Shown here one piece after another: positions 11,968-24,106 of a DNA stretch of 64,000 nt. This DNA is from Diphasiastrum complanatum. Its lineage: Eukaryota > Streptophyta > Lycopodiopsida > Lycopodiales > Lycopodiaceae. The position numbers and the translations under genes were made by a program. How positions within the stretch are numbered: the first letter of the stretch is position 1; every line of letters starts with the position of its first letter. The notes under the pieces were generated by a model that was given only the letters and a program-made list of their open reading frames with translations, ran no database searches and had not been told where the DNA came from. The stretch spans positions 40,051,611 to 40,115,610 of the forward strand of contig CM055096.1 of the NCBI GenBank assembly GCA_029204225.1. The letters run 5' to 3'.

Positions 11968-12960
11968 TTGCTCTTGAGTGAATAAAGAAGATCTTCCATG
12001 AGTTCTTGATGATTGTAAAGCTCCTTGCTCATAGCAATCTTCTTGAGTGAAATTTCTATGAGCATGTTTTGATTTCCTTTTGTGTTGTGGATTAATTAGA
12101 TTTCTTGCTTACTCTCTTGCTTGTGGATGTAGATGTGGATTAACTTTCTTGTCTCTTGATTTTGTAGTTTCAGCATGCAGGTAAACTATAGAGACTGAGA
12201 TTGTGGATCTGATTTGTATACTTTCTAACAATCCTATCCTTGATTGTTCTCGGGCATTCCAAGCATCAAAAAATGGGTGTTTCTTGATCCTTGGGCTACT
12301 AGAATGTTGTTAGGAAACTAGTTTTCTTGTTTCTTGTTTCTTGTTGAGTAGCTTAATCTTGTCATAATTGTTCCCTGATTTTGGTAGATAGATTGTAGAT
12401 TTGCTCTCTAATTCAAAACGTCGATCTATACTGAGCTAGGACTGGTCGCATGGCTTGTAAATGCATGTAGCTGAGTAACATATCCGTCTCTCTCCATTGA
12501 CAGGTTGGGAATACACATTGTAATTTGAGAAACACTTCTGCCTGGAAACCGTTCTAACAACAAGACCAAATCGTAAAGAATTGTAACCAACGGAAGTAAC
12601 AAAAAGTAGAATGAACGATAAAGAATCGTGTTCACATATTCAGTGGAAATTTGTGAACATTTGTCACCATTTCCACAGCTACACAAACACTAAACCAAGC
12701 CAAACCTTTCTGATCTGTGCTAGAAAACCATCACTTTGAAGTCTCCACACGCATCATTACTGAGCTCGTTACTTTGGTCTCGACCGACGTCCAACTCCAT
12801 TCTCGACCGAGGCTTCACGCTCCTTCCCTAGCCGAGCTCCATGACTCACGTCTGGACCGGACAAAACCTTATTTCATTCACCTATTGAAACTACGCACTC
12901 ACTCTAGACCGAACCACTACTTGCAATATCCTATCAAGTCCTAAGTTAAATCTTAACCGA
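11968..12960. other. Unassigned region, low-complexity T-rich then unique
   Basis: From 11968 to 12420 the sequence is rich in TTCTTG words and could be LTR or intron sequence, but no boundary is visible. At 12426-12686 a minus-strand 86-codon frame is open with no motif I recognise. No firm gene. Confidence 0.35.
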
Positions 12961-13475
12961 TGCTCATCGATCAGATCTCACCCGAGCCTCTCTGCTGAAT
13001 TCTCAACCGGAGCCTCTTTTGAAATCTCAAGCAGAGCTTTTCGCTGAAATCTCACCCGGAGCCTCTTCTGAAATCCCAACTGGAGCCTCTGCTGAAAACT
13101 CAACCGACGACATTCTTGTCAAAACTCGACCGGAGCTTCCCTGTCAAATCTCAACCAGAGCTTTCTCTCAGATCTCACCGAAGCATGCTATCAAATTTCG
13201 ACTAGAGCTTTCTCTCAGATCTCGATCGAAGCATCCTATCAGATCTCGACCGAAGTATCCTATCAAATCTCGACCGGAGCTTTCTCTCAAATGTTGACTG
13301 AAGCTTCCTCTCAGATCTCAACCGGAGATGTCTCTTAGATCTCAACCGGACTGTTCTATCAGATCTCGACCGGAGCCTTGTCTCAAATCTCAACCGGACT
13401 ATTCTATCAACTTTCAACCGGACCTTTCTATCAAATCTCAATCGAGGATTTCTATCAACTCTTAACCGAGAGCTT
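12960..13475. repeat. 24-bp minisatellite, about 20 diverged units
   Basis: Tandem array with a unit close to TCTCGACCGGAGCTTTCTCT plus CAGA (24 bp). Period 24 is seen directly between copies of CAGATCTCGA at about 13217-13265. Because 24 is divisible by three, both strands stay open: plus strand 13019-13297 and minus strand 13495-13202. They give 8-residue repeats such as RLRSRSDR that are an artefact of the array. Units diverge strongly towards both edges. Confidence 0.85.
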
Positions 13476-13923
13476 TGACTTCCAACTTGAACCAAGTCAA
13501 CTTTCAGACTAAGTCAACTTTATTCTTCGACTAGGTCTCAGTGTTTGCCAAATACCACAATTCTTTCCAACTTTATTGCAAAACCCTAACACTAAAAAAA
13601 CAAAACAATTGTGCCATTTGGACACCACCACATTATTAGTCTCTGACTAATATTTAAAAAAAAAGAAACCAAAACCACAAAACAAAAACAAACAAACACC
13701 ATTCAAGTTACCATAGAGTCCAAGAGGCCTATTTACCCAATCCTAAGGTACTCTAGCATTGTTATAGATCGTCCTTACAATCCGAATTCCATAGAGGACT
13801 ATCCACAAGAGATGGTCTCCCCATCTACCGAACATGCTCGCTTTAATCGATATTCCAAGATGAATCCCAAGTTAGTAACCTGATTCTAGATTGTTTAGCA
13901 AGATCTAGTTCAAAAGAAATGGC
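13476..13923. other. Unassigned spacer
   Basis: AT-rich, with A-rich runs near 13580-13700. No ORF or terminal motif recognised. Confidence 0.4.
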
Positions 13924-15056
13924 TTAACCACAATCTAGCATGCTAAGCATCAGAAAGATTTTCAAGACTTGACTAGACTCATAATAACAATTTGCCAATC
14001 TATATAAGTAACTATACCTCTTGCCGAATGCAAGGATCTTATTACTCCTATCAATAATTTTGCATTGATCAGATTCGAATTCTACCTTATGATCTAAGTC
14101 TGTAATTCTACTTACTAATAACAAATTTGTAGAGAGTTTGGAAACATATAAGACCTTTGATAGTAATTTGAATTGATCATGATGGAATCGCAATCATACA
14201 GTACCTTCACCTTCAATAGTGTGAGTACTATTGTCACCAAGATGAACAAATTTCTTCATGTTGTAAGGCGTGTAGGGGTTGAAGATCTCACGTTGATTGG
14301 TCATATGTTGAGCTGCTCTAAAATCAAGAAACCATGAATCATTCAAAAATGTGCTTTGGTCTTTGACCATGAATGTGCCTTCGTCCACTTCGAACTGGGG
14401 AGATGATGAAACTGTGTTTGCTTGTTGATCAAGTTGCTTGGCTACGTTCTTCACTTAGAGAATTCGGCAATCCTTGATCTCATGGCTATTGCGCTTGTAG
14501 TACCTGCAAAACATCTTCTTCGACTAGATTTGATGATTGTTCTTGACTTTGAGTCTGTTTCTGATTCGTTGTAGCCTTCTTGGAGCTTTTTTGCTTCTGC
14601 CGCTTAGAGCCTTTGTTGACATATAGAGTCTGAGAGGAGGAAGTAGATGAAGTGTCTTGACTTCTTCTATTGTCTTCTTGTAGCAACATAGTGATAACCC
14701 TAGTAAGAGTTAAATATGAGTGTGTCGATATGATCATCACCATATGCAGAGGGCAAGTTTGAAAGCAATGTCATAATTGTGTCTTGATTGTCTATGACTG
14801 ATATGACAACGACCATCTGTTGCAAGAGACTCTTAAATTGGTTAATGTGACTCTGAAGTGAATCACTAGTAGACATCTTGAATGTGAAGAGTTTCCTTCG
14901 TAGATGTAACTTAGTAATTATGTCCCTCACATCATATAGTGAGTTCAAGATGTCCCAAACGTCTCTTGCTATTTTAGCTTCAGTTATGTGTCCAATCTGT
15001 GTATCTGACATATTGAGAATAATAAGTGCAAACCATCCTTCGATTTCCACTTTCAC
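13924..15056 (-). pseudogene. Copia gag-protease relic (same family as 3.1-5.5 kb)
   Basis: Reads on the minus strand from 15056 to 13924. Gag: KIARDVWDILNSLYD, KLHLRRKLFTFKM and INQFKSLLQQM, then a lysine- and glutamine-rich segment (14743-14486). Protease region at 14454-14194 reads DSWFLDFRAAQHM, where the usual DSGA is DFRA, so the catalytic motif is lost. It continues to KVLYVSKLSTNLLLVSR at about 14150 and then decays. Integrase and RT are absent. Upstream, gag joins directly to the distal part of the LTR at 15057, so the primer site, gag N-terminus and proximal LTR have been deleted. Confidence 0.88.
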
Positions 15057-15431
15057 TTTTGCAAAAATGAACCAAAATAGCCACAGGCAACACTGTCACA
15101 GAAAATGTGACAGCGTCGAGATTTTGCGAAAAACTTGGCAGTGTCCTTAAATCCTATTTAGGGTAGCCTCGCACTTTGCTAGAGTCATTTCCTTAACATT
15201 TGAGGCATTTTGAAAAAAGTGAAAAATGTGACTCTACATATTTACTTGTAAATCCTGACAGGCAAAAAATGCAACACTGTTGTCAAACTCCGTGTATTTT
15301 TGCAGAATGTGTAAAAACACTTGTAATTCTGTAGACTGTATAAAAACACAGGGAAATCCGCAGAACTGGATAAACAATGGATGAAGATTAAAATCGATTA
15401 GTCGATTAGTAAGAAGGAGACTAATCCAACA
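15057..15431 (-). mobile_element. Truncated Copia LTR (distal 375 bp)
   Basis: Matches 6360-6775 of the first LTR copy, with shared words such as CACAGG...ACACTGTC, CCTGACAGGCAAAAAATG and GAACTGGATAAACAATGGATGA, and ends in the same TCCAACA. The primer-proximal part is missing. Confidence 0.85.
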
Positions 15432-17870
15432 GATTCTATATAAGTCGTTTCAAGTATCAGAAGACATGCTTATGGAATCATATTCATCGTACAAAGATGC
15501 ATTCTATACAAACTACGACACAATACAACACAACAAACAAAAACTAAATTTTAATCAAGAAACATGTAGATCCACATACTTCAATTGGAAAGACCTTGAA
15601 AATGAATCATAACATTGAGAGATAAAATCAAAACTTCAATACCTGTAATATCAATAACTATGATCTTCAAACTGAATTTCCGACTCATGCAAAATGCCAC
15701 CCAAAAAAACAAATAGATATGACTTTAAAATTAACATACTAAATTATGAATCAGAATACATATTCTCATGAACTTGCAGAATTAAATCCCATGCAACATC
15801 TATTTTTTGATGACATAATGCACAAGAAACAAACAAACGCCAAAAATCGAATTCACTTATTTTTTATTGGAGGCGTTGGTATGGGAAAACATTTACTTTA
15901 CTTCTTCTTGTACAAGGTTTATTGCGTCATTATTATAAAAATACCATAGATGATATACAAAATCCAAGAGCATTAATGATGGCATATACAGGAAAAGGTG
16001 CTTTTAATATTCATGGAACCACAATACGTTCCACATTACATTTACCTATAAACACAAAATAATTGACTTCTCTTTTTTGTGAAAAATTACAGACACTGTC
16101 AATTGAATACAAAGATTTACAACTTGTAGTATTTGATGAAATTTCCTTAATTGGTGAAAGAACTCTTCGATTTGCTAATCAACGACTTTGACCTATCAAA
16201 CATAATCCATAATTTTTTTTTGGTGGAATTGATATTATAATTTGTGGTGATCTATTTCAAACAACTCCAGTTCTAGACTCCTACACGTAGTAATTTATGA
16301 TGGCACAACACGTTCACATACTATGAACTTGAACAATTAATGCACAACAAAATATAGAATTCATATATGTTTAGAACAAAATTAGAGAAACCATGCACAC
16401 ATCTACAGATATTGATTGGTTAAATGAACATTGTCATAAAACACCGCCCTCTGTGCCCAATTTACCATATCTATTTTACACAAACAAAGATATACAACAA
16501 TACAACAATCATATCTATCATACAATCACAACTAGATAATTTTGTCTACAGGCGATTGACATTCTTAATCCTAGTTGCAGTGCTACAATAATAATACCAA
16601 AAGCACCATCAACAACACTATCATTAGCAAAAATAGTTTATGTGAAACAAGGTATGTTGGTAAAACTTTGTGCAACAAACATAGATGTTGAAGATGGACT
16701 TGTTAATGGAGCAGACGACATTTTCCAAACTAGAACCATGACCTCTATAGAAGACATTGTATGGATACAATTTGGGAATTGTGAAATAGGTAGAAAAGCT
16801 TGACAAAATCACCAATACATGTACAAAACCCATAATATAAATCAAGCATGGACTCCAATACATTGAATCACAGAAGAATTTCAAGTTGGCAATTCTATTT
16901 TTAATAAGGTTGCAAGAAAAGAATTCTCAATCAGAATAGCAATAGCAAGAACAGTACACCGAGCCTAGGGACTGAACTAGCATTCAATCTGAAACATGTT
17001 TCAAAACATGGTTTAAGGTATACAGCACTTACACAAGTTAAAATACCTGAAAATTTATATATCCCATCGCCATTAACTTTAGAACACTTCAAAATTAATC
17101 CATCTGTATAAAAAGAAATGACATGACTAAGAACAATAGCGAAATGGAAGTTTCAAATTCCCAACATGTATACCTACACAAAAACGCATCTCATTATTCA
17201 CTAGATTATTATCTGAATACAAACATAATATTGTAAATGATCATAACCTAATGACATCACACATATTATGTTTACAAGAAACCCAGACACATTATCACAA
17301 ACTTTACTTTTCGACAACCTTCGAAGCCATTGACAATTATGTCTTTGTAGGATCAACAATATTGTATCATAAAACTCAACATCTTGAACATGTTCAATCA
17401 TTTAACACATTGCACAGTGAAACTATCCATGCTACATTTACTCATAAAGCCTACAATCTACATATTATTGCAATATATAGACAACCAAATTTTACTATTT
17501 CCACATTTATTGAATAACTAAACATAATACTTAACAACATTCCCAAAATCGCACCCACTGTTATACTAGGCAACATAAATACTAATAAACACAAACAAGA
17601 ATTTCCAAAAATTCAATTAGTTATGCGTGAACATAATATACAACTATCTTTTCAACAAGTAACAACTATATATGGCACGCAATTAGATGATGTCTGGACA
17701 AATATACAAAATCCTAAAAATTTATCTGGAACTATGACACTTATTGGTCAGATCATTCACCAATATACTACGTGTGAATAAGAATAGCCATTAAAAAAAT
17801 TTCAATAACGTATAATTTATTGCATGTTGCAAAGGCAGAGCCCGGTGGCTTGCCACAATGCACTTGTTTT
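15432..17870 (+). pseudogene. Helentron-type Helitron relic: PIF1-like helicase plus endonuclease
   Basis: Degenerate but recognisable rolling-circle transposon. Helicase: QHLFFDDIMHKKQ then Walker A FIGGVGMGKH at 15866-15892 (normally GKT); YTGKGAFNIHGTT at about 15980; Walker B VFDEISLIGERTLRFANQRL at 16128-16188; ICGDLFQTTPVLDS at about 16236-16280; and a C-terminal RTVHRA-GLTLN at about 16949. After about 250 bp comes an APE-type endonuclease: ILCLQETQTH at 17263, IIAIYRQPNF at about 17466, LGNINTN (normally GDxN) at about 17565, LDDVW at about 17685 and WSDHSPIYYV at 17745-17776. Helicase followed by endonuclease is the Helentron/Helitron2 layout; classical plant Helitrons lack the endonuclease. 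The Rep (HUH) domain is missing, cut by the Copia LTR at 15431. A hairpin, GTGGC-TT-GCCAC at 17845-17856, then AATGCACTTGT, resembles a Helentron 3' terminus. Stops occur throughout. Confidence 0.8.
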
Positions 17871-18395
17871 AAATGTACCTTTGGACAAAAGGTGCATATA
17901 TTTACGGGTGTTGGAAGGTACACGCGGAAAAAAAAATCTATGCATTCTGTCTAAGGAGGTGGTTGGATTTTCTTCATTAAAATGCTAAATGTTAAAATTG
18001 ATTTTATGCATGGGGGAATGGGGAGTGGATTCCCCACCGACCTTTTCATTGGGGAGTCCACCCATAAAAGATGGGGAGGTTGTAAGAGAGCCGTTTTTAT
18101 GACAAGATGACGAAATGGAAAGGTTAGCAAAAAACTTCATTTTGACATGTAAAGGATGGTCGATGTTTTCCAAAATAGATGTGACCTATATCAATGAGAT
18201 TTTTTTATGAAAGTCAAAGTACACTAAAATCTTGTGGCATAATTCTAACTTCTAAGCTCTTTTTCTTGAGTCTTGACTAAATGATTTTTGGAGAATGAAG
18301 CGTGTTGACAAGTAAGATATGTCCAATGTCAACCATAGGGAATCTTTACTATAATATTAAGATGTGATATTTTGCCCTTTTCATAACGTGATGCA
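17871..18395. other. Unassigned spacer
   Basis: No coding motif. It contains a G-rich patch (GGGGAATGGGGAGTGG near 18013) and is otherwise plain. Confidence 0.4.
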
Positions 18396-21174
18396 GGGAT
18401 GCGTGTGACGTTCTCGGACGAAACATGCAACGTTGTTGATGCAAGTACCAGTTTACTGATCACTCAAGGTAGAAGAAAAGACAACTTGTATCACTTGAGG
18501 GTACGCCTATCTACGGATCAAGTGCATCAAACTCATGATGATTCACCAGATACTCTATGGCACATGAGACTATGCCATATGAATTCAATGGCACTATATC
18601 AAACAAGCCATCATGGAGCAATCACAGGGGTGAACATCTTGAATGCAACCAGTTCAATGACCTGTGATGCATGTCTGAAGGGTAAGATGTCACGTACTCC
18701 TTTTGTCAAGGACTCCTACAGATTGACCAAGATTTTGGAGTTAGTGCATTCTGATATCTATGGACCTTTCAAGGTGATCTCAGTAGAAGACTCAAAGTAT
18801 TATATAATCTTTATTGATGATTACAATAAGTTTTCCAGAGTCTACTTTATTCACAATAAATCAAAAGCATTTGACAAATTCACAGAGTATGTGAATTGGG
18901 CAGAAAGATGCACAAGAAGTAGGGTGAAGCAGATCAGAACAGATCGCGGTGGAGAATACATCTCGAATAGATTCACTAACTTTTTGCAATGATCATGGAA
19001 TCATTCACAGAAAAACTGCATCTTACACACTGCAGCACAACGGTGTTGCAGAAAGAAAGAATAGGATTCTAATGGAAGCTACCAGGTGCATGATGGCCTA
19101 TTCGAAAGCTCCAAGAATGTTGTGGGCTGAAGCAATAGCTATAGTTGCTTACATTCAGAACAGGACAGAAAAATCAAGTGTTCCTCACATGATACCACAC
19201 GAATTATGGTGGGGTAGCTTCGAAAGAAGCTTGATGAGAAAGCAGACCACGAATACCTTGTCGGATATGATCATCAGTCGTCATACTATAGAGTCTATAT
19301 GCCAGAGACAAACACAGTGAAGATAGTTAGAGATGTCAAATTTGATGAGAGTAGAACAATGGCCAACGATGATCATGTCAGCTATGAAGTCCTTGGAAGA
19401 CAGTACTATGATCTACCAACTATGATAGAGACGAAGATGTTCGAGTCGTATCTCATTCGAGTGGCAAATCAGACGAAGAAATATTCACAAGCCAGCCTAC
19501 TGCTCTAGTACTTGTAAACTGAAATGGTTTCGGACCTAGCCGAGCAGATAAAGATAAGAACATTGCAGTTCCAGAAGGATCTCTTAGAAGATCGACAAGA
19601 GAACAAAGAACGCCAACAAGATTTGTGCCAAGCAGCTCAGCATCTACATCAGAAGAGTTTTGTGGATTCAGTGGAGAACCACAAACATTTGAGGAAGCAA
19701 TTGAATGTCTAGAGAAGGACAAATGGATCCAAGCCATGAATGGGGAGATGGAATCCATGAGGAAGAATCAGGTATGGACATTGCAGCCATTACCAGATAA
19801 GCAAAAGACTGTAAAATGCAAGTGGGTATACAAGCTAAAGAATGGACTGAATGGAGATATTTCTAAGTATAAAGCAAGACTTGTAGCGAACGAGTTTTCT
19901 CAGAGATATGGTATTGACTATGTTGAGACCTTCTCTCTTGTCGTAAAACATTCATCCCTATGCTTATTGTTTGCATATGCAGCTGCTTATAATCTCATGA
20001 TTCACATCGTGGATGAAAAGACAACATTCTTGCATGGCGAGCTAGATGAAGAAGTCTACATGGATCAACTTCCAGGCTACATTTCAAACTCACTTCTTAC
20101 TTATGCATGTAGAATGCATAGGAGTATCTACGGTCTGAAGTAGTCAGTGCAACAATGGTATAAGAAGAAAGATCAAGTCCTGAAATCCTTAGGATTCAAG
20201 CCACTAATGGCCAATTCCAATGTTTATGTAAGAATTATAGATGGGAAGATCATCATTGTAGTTGTGTATGTGGATGACACTCTGATACTCTACAAAAGTG
20301 AAGAGCTTATTGTTGAGGTGAAGTATGATATCTCGAAACATTTCGAGATTGCAAACCTGGAAGAAGCCAGATGTTATCTCGGCTTATAGATTGACAGGAA
20401 CTATGAGGGAGGTAAATTATACCTTCATCAGTCCAGATATACCCAGAAAATCCTAGAAGATTTTGGGATGCTGAGTTGCAAAGGAGCAAATACTCCCATG
20501 CTTGTAGGAACAGTCCTAGTGAATGAAGACTGTTCGAAGACTAAAGAAGAAAGAAAAATGATACTTATACCATACAAGAAAGCTGATCGGATTGCTGATG
20601 TACCTTGTAGATAACACATGTCCTGACATTGCCTATGCCGTGTTCAAGATGAGCCAATTCTGTACGAATCCAAGATCAACTCATTGGAAGATTGCGAAAC
20701 AAATTTTGTAATACATTCAATTAACGAAGGATGGCTAAAATTTTTACAAAGGCCTTAGACAAAGGTCTGTTTGAGAAATAGAGGAGCAGTCTTGGAGTCA
20801 TCAAGCTACCATGCTTTGAGAGGGAGCTGAAGAAACAAAATGTTTCTGTTTCCAAAGCTTTGTTAGCTTTTAGCCCTCAGTTTGATGAAAAGACACAATA
20901 CAAAAATGTTCCTGAACATCCTGATGAAAAGACACAAAGCAAAAATGTTCGTGAACATCCTGACGAAAAGACACGAAGCGAAAATATTCGCGAAAGAAAA
21001 ATTTCCGTGACACAATAGGAGAATGTCAGACGACGTGAAAGTCAAATGACTCAAAGCGACACGAAAATCTTCATGACACTTTTTCAACCTTCATGTTCCA
21101 AAGGATCAGGAAGATCATGCAAGTACCATGAAGTACAAAAACCCTGATCTGATATGATGATGTCAGCGGAAGAG
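18396..21174 (+). pseudogene. Copia pol relic (integrase, RT, remnant RNase H)
   Basis: Plus-strand Ty1/Copia. Integrase is at 18396-19230, with LWHMRLCHMNS and CDACLKGK (HHCC), LVHSDIYGPF, FIDDYNKFSR, RTDRGGEYIS and NGVAERKNRI (catalytic acidic residues). A deletion removes the usual VFGC segment near 19215, and the integrase tail resumes with HQSSYYRVYMPETN. RT is at 19690-20390: CKWVYKLKNG, KARLVANEFSQRYGIDY, FLHGELDEEVYMDQ, SIYGLK and VVVYVDDTLILY. RNase H is almost wholly deleted; the text jumps from HWKIAKQIL at about 20690 to KIFTKALDKGLFEK at about 20737. A tail with 13-residue repeats follows. Gag and protease are missing. The LTR at 21175 is the 3' LTR. Confidence 0.9.
20882..20998 (+). 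repeat. 39-bp tandem repeat in Copia C-terminal tail
   Basis: About three units of 39 bp, each starting GATGAAAAGACAC and coding about DEKTQSKNVREHP. The period keeps frame. The sister copy at 11.3-11.4 kb has only about two more diverged units, so unit number varies between copies. Confidence 0.85.
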
Positions 21175-21749
21175 TGTTAGGACGTGCCTAACCCACCTCT
21201 CTTGTAATCCATGATTAGTTATAGATTTTTTAGTCTATCTAATCAGATATGCTACTCTGAATGTATGCAATTACTAGATGTATAAGATACATACAATAGC
21301 AGATAGCAAACATACAAAATAAAAGCGAGACAATTTTGTAAGCATAATCTATAGAGATCCAAGAAGTCCGCTAGTAAGCGAGATGCTACTCGTGAGAGAA
21401 TACTATTTTCTCTCATGCCAATACGCTGTGTGGATCTGTCATACAGCGCTCGAAATCAAGAGGATCAATAGATGATACATAGCTATTACGCACATGTCAC
21501 TCTCAATTTATGTTTGATCTTTAATGAATTACTGTCTGCTATCGCTTGTGTATCTCATTCACTTGTTTTATCGATTCCATACACTGGTTCAATTTTGTTG
21601 AATGTTGTATTAATCTATAACATAGATCAACAGTGTCTGTCTACTTTCTGGAGGATTGGAGGAATGATATAGCAGGTAGTGACCAACAATCATATCTGAA
21701 ATCCACTCAAATTCATTTGGTTCACGATTAATTTGATTTCGCTTCAACA
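21175..21749 (+). mobile_element. Copia 3' LTR (575 bp)
   Basis: Starts TGTTAGGACGTGCC after the purine-rich GCGGAAGAG and ends CTTCAACA at 21749, as judged by gap-free alignment of its end with the inverted copy at 10592. No primer site follows, which agrees with a 3' LTR. No target duplication could be checked because the 5' LTR is gone. Confidence 0.8.
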
Positions 21750-21869
21750 ATGTCAATATCAGTGATCGTTCAAGTTTCGCTTCGTCTCGTTCAATTTCGA
21801 TTTGTTTTGTTTCGTTTCGTTACAGAGCTTGATTGATATTTGCAATTTGCATTCCATCATCGTTTACTA

Positions 21870-23830
21870 TTTCACATCAAGACATAGCCTATGAATCTTG
21901 CAGAACCAGGAGATCTAGAAAAGATTGTACAAGTTGGAGCACAACTTACTCATGAACAGTTTCAAGAGCTACGGACATTGCTTATCAAGTATCAAGATTG
22001 CTTTGCTTGGACTTATAAAGATCTCAAAGGGATTCTGACATCATTTATTGAGCATACCATACCCTTAATGCCTGATGTAGTTCCAAAGGTCACAAGATTC
22101 TATCGCTGTAATCCTAATGCTATGAATTTGATAAAGAAAGAGTTATAGAGATTGCTTGAAGCCAATTTTATTTATGAGATTGAGCACACTGAATGGGTTT
22201 CACCAATTGTCACTGTTTCTAAGAAGAATGGAAAATTGAGAATTTGTGTGAATCTCAAGGCCTTGAACAAAGTGACGCGAAAGGATCACTTTTCATTATC
22301 TTTTACTGAAAGCATTTTGGTTTGCCTTGCTAGAGCAGAAGCTTATAGTTTTTTAGATGGATTCAGTGGTTACAACCAGGTCAAGATTGCACCTGCAGAT
22401 CACCACAAAATAACTTTTGTAATAGAATAGAGGACCTATGCTTATAAAGTAATGTTGTTTGGACTTTCTAATGCACCAAGTTCGTTTCAACGAGTAATGC
22501 AGTTTGCTTTTAAAGATTATCTACAGATATTCATTGATATATACTTGGATGACATCGGAGTCCATACCACAGATACAAACCATCTGGATTGATTGGAAAA
22601 AGTTTTTGAACGTTGTCTTGAGGCGTTAGAAGCCTTTGAAAAATTAAAAAAAGCATTAGCTTTGGCACTGATACTACGCTCTCCAAATTGGACAATTGAA
22701 TTTTATGTTCACACTGATGCCTCAAAATATGCAATTGGATTAGTTTGATGCAACCAGGTGAATACAAAAAGGACTATCCAATATGATTTGCAAGCAGACA
22801 ACTTACAAATCCAGAGAAGAATTATTCAACAACAGAACGTGAAGCATTAGCCATGATTTTTTTTGTACGAAAATTTCAACATTATCTTATGGAAATGCAC
22901 TTTGCATTTTATACGGATCACCAGCCGTTACTTTACATGGTAAACAAGACATGTAATATAGTGCATATTGCAAGGTGGTTGCTTCTATTGACCGAATTTG
23001 ACTTTCGAGTTGTGGTTTGAAAAGGTAAACAACATTATCTCACCGATCATGTTTCATGGATTGAATCCGCACCAGTTAATACTGAAGTGGATGATGAACT
23101 TCTAGATGCTGCATTATTCTATGTAGAAGCAGTACCTGAGTGGGCAGCAGATATTGTTGAGTACCCGATGCTAGGGCAACCTAATGACTCCTTGACAAAA
23201 TTATAGAAGAGACAATTAATTTATAAGGCACAACCTTGTCAATTGATTGCTAGACAACTGTATCATCGCGAAATGGATAATATTCTTTGTAGATGTGTTT
23301 TATTGCATGAAATACCTGATTTGATAATGTTTTCACATGATGGCATGGGAGGAGGACATTTCTCTATAGATATCACTATCCGCAAACTTTTGCAATTAGG
23401 TTGTTGGTGGCCTACACTTCATAAAGACACTGAAAATTATATTTAGTCATGTGATGTTTGCCAACGAGCACGACGGCCTACGAAACAGAATTATGAACCC
23501 TTACATCTTGTTTTATAGCAAGCGCCATTTGAAAAATGGGGCCTAGATTAGATTGGTCCTATTCATCCTATGGCAAGAGGATCTCAAGCTAGATATATCA
23601 TCATCACAACTGACTATATGACCAAGTGGGTTGAAGCCAAAGTTGTTAAAGTTGCTGATGCGAAATCTACGGCTAAGTTTCTCTATGAAAATATAATAAT
23701 CAGATTTGGATGTTCGATCAAGATTGTCAGTGACAGTGGTACACACTTTGTTAATGTCAAATTTAGGTCGGTCATAGGTTCAGATCCTGAAAATTTGTAT
23801 TTATTACAATACCTGGGCGGATGATTGTCT
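21870..23830 (+). pseudogene. Ty3/Gypsy pol relic (RT, RNase H, integrase)
   Basis: Plus-strand Gypsy pol with several stops. Pre-RT: CFAWTYKDLKGI at about 22003. RT: WVSPIVTVSKKNGKLRICVN at about 22194, FLDGFSGYNQV at about 22351, FGLSNAPSSFQRVM at about 22458 and catalytic IYLDDIGV at 22540-22563. A deletion fuses the thumb to RNase H near 22620-22700, where YVHTDASKYAIGLV carries the first acidic residue. Integrase: HDGMGGGHFS and CDVCQRARRPTK (HHCC) at about 23337-23480, WGLD-IGPIHP at about 23540 and SDSGTHFVN at about 23727. It is cut off inside the core near 23800, before the last Glu. Copy B of this neighbourhood holds the missing integrase C-terminus at 40.1-40.75 kb. Gag, protease and LTRs are not seen. 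Confidence 0.92.
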
Positions 23831-24009
23831 TAGGCGAATGTTGAACCTTCGTCAGATCTACAGAACGTTTGCCAGACTGTTATTTTTGTCCAAAACCTTT
23901 GCTGGGAATATTGGAAGCTATTTTCACAGTACTAAGCAAGCTTGCAAATTTTTGTCCAAAACTTATCAGCCAAACTAGTATTTTGTGTAATGGACCCTCC
24001 AAATTCACC

Positions 24010-24019
24010 TATAAGTAGG
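24010..24019 (+). promoter_or_regulatory. TATA-like element upstream of ORF-X copy A
   Basis: TATAAGTAGG followed by TTGAATTCGATTTATTT. The same arrangement, TATAAGGG then CAAAATTCGAGTTATTTCT, occurs upstream of ORF-X copy B on the minus strand near 39210. Conservation between two diverged copies suggests a real core promoter, either of the ORF itself or of an LTR. Confidence 0.55.
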
Positions 24020-24106
24020 TTGAATTCGATTTATTTGTCACTTGTGCTAGCGGAGCTCTTGAGATTTTTTTTCGTGACCAAAAATTTCTTCCAACAGCTT
24101 TTTCCC

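Noticed and set aside
8446-12000. One large inverted duplication including VSPNKKD repeat, Copia LTR and RNase H against 20.7-33.1 kb
   Set aside because: The partners lie in different orders and distances (Copia copy at 20.7-21.7 kb, VSPNKKD copy at 30.6-33.1 kb), so they are independent dispersed copies.
12960-13475. Possible CRISPR array
   Set aside because: Contiguous 24-bp tandem units without unique spacers, in a plant context.
13019-13495. Arginine/serine-rich frames on both strands, resembling an SR protein
   Set aside because: Product of the 24-bp minisatellite, whose period keeps both strands open.
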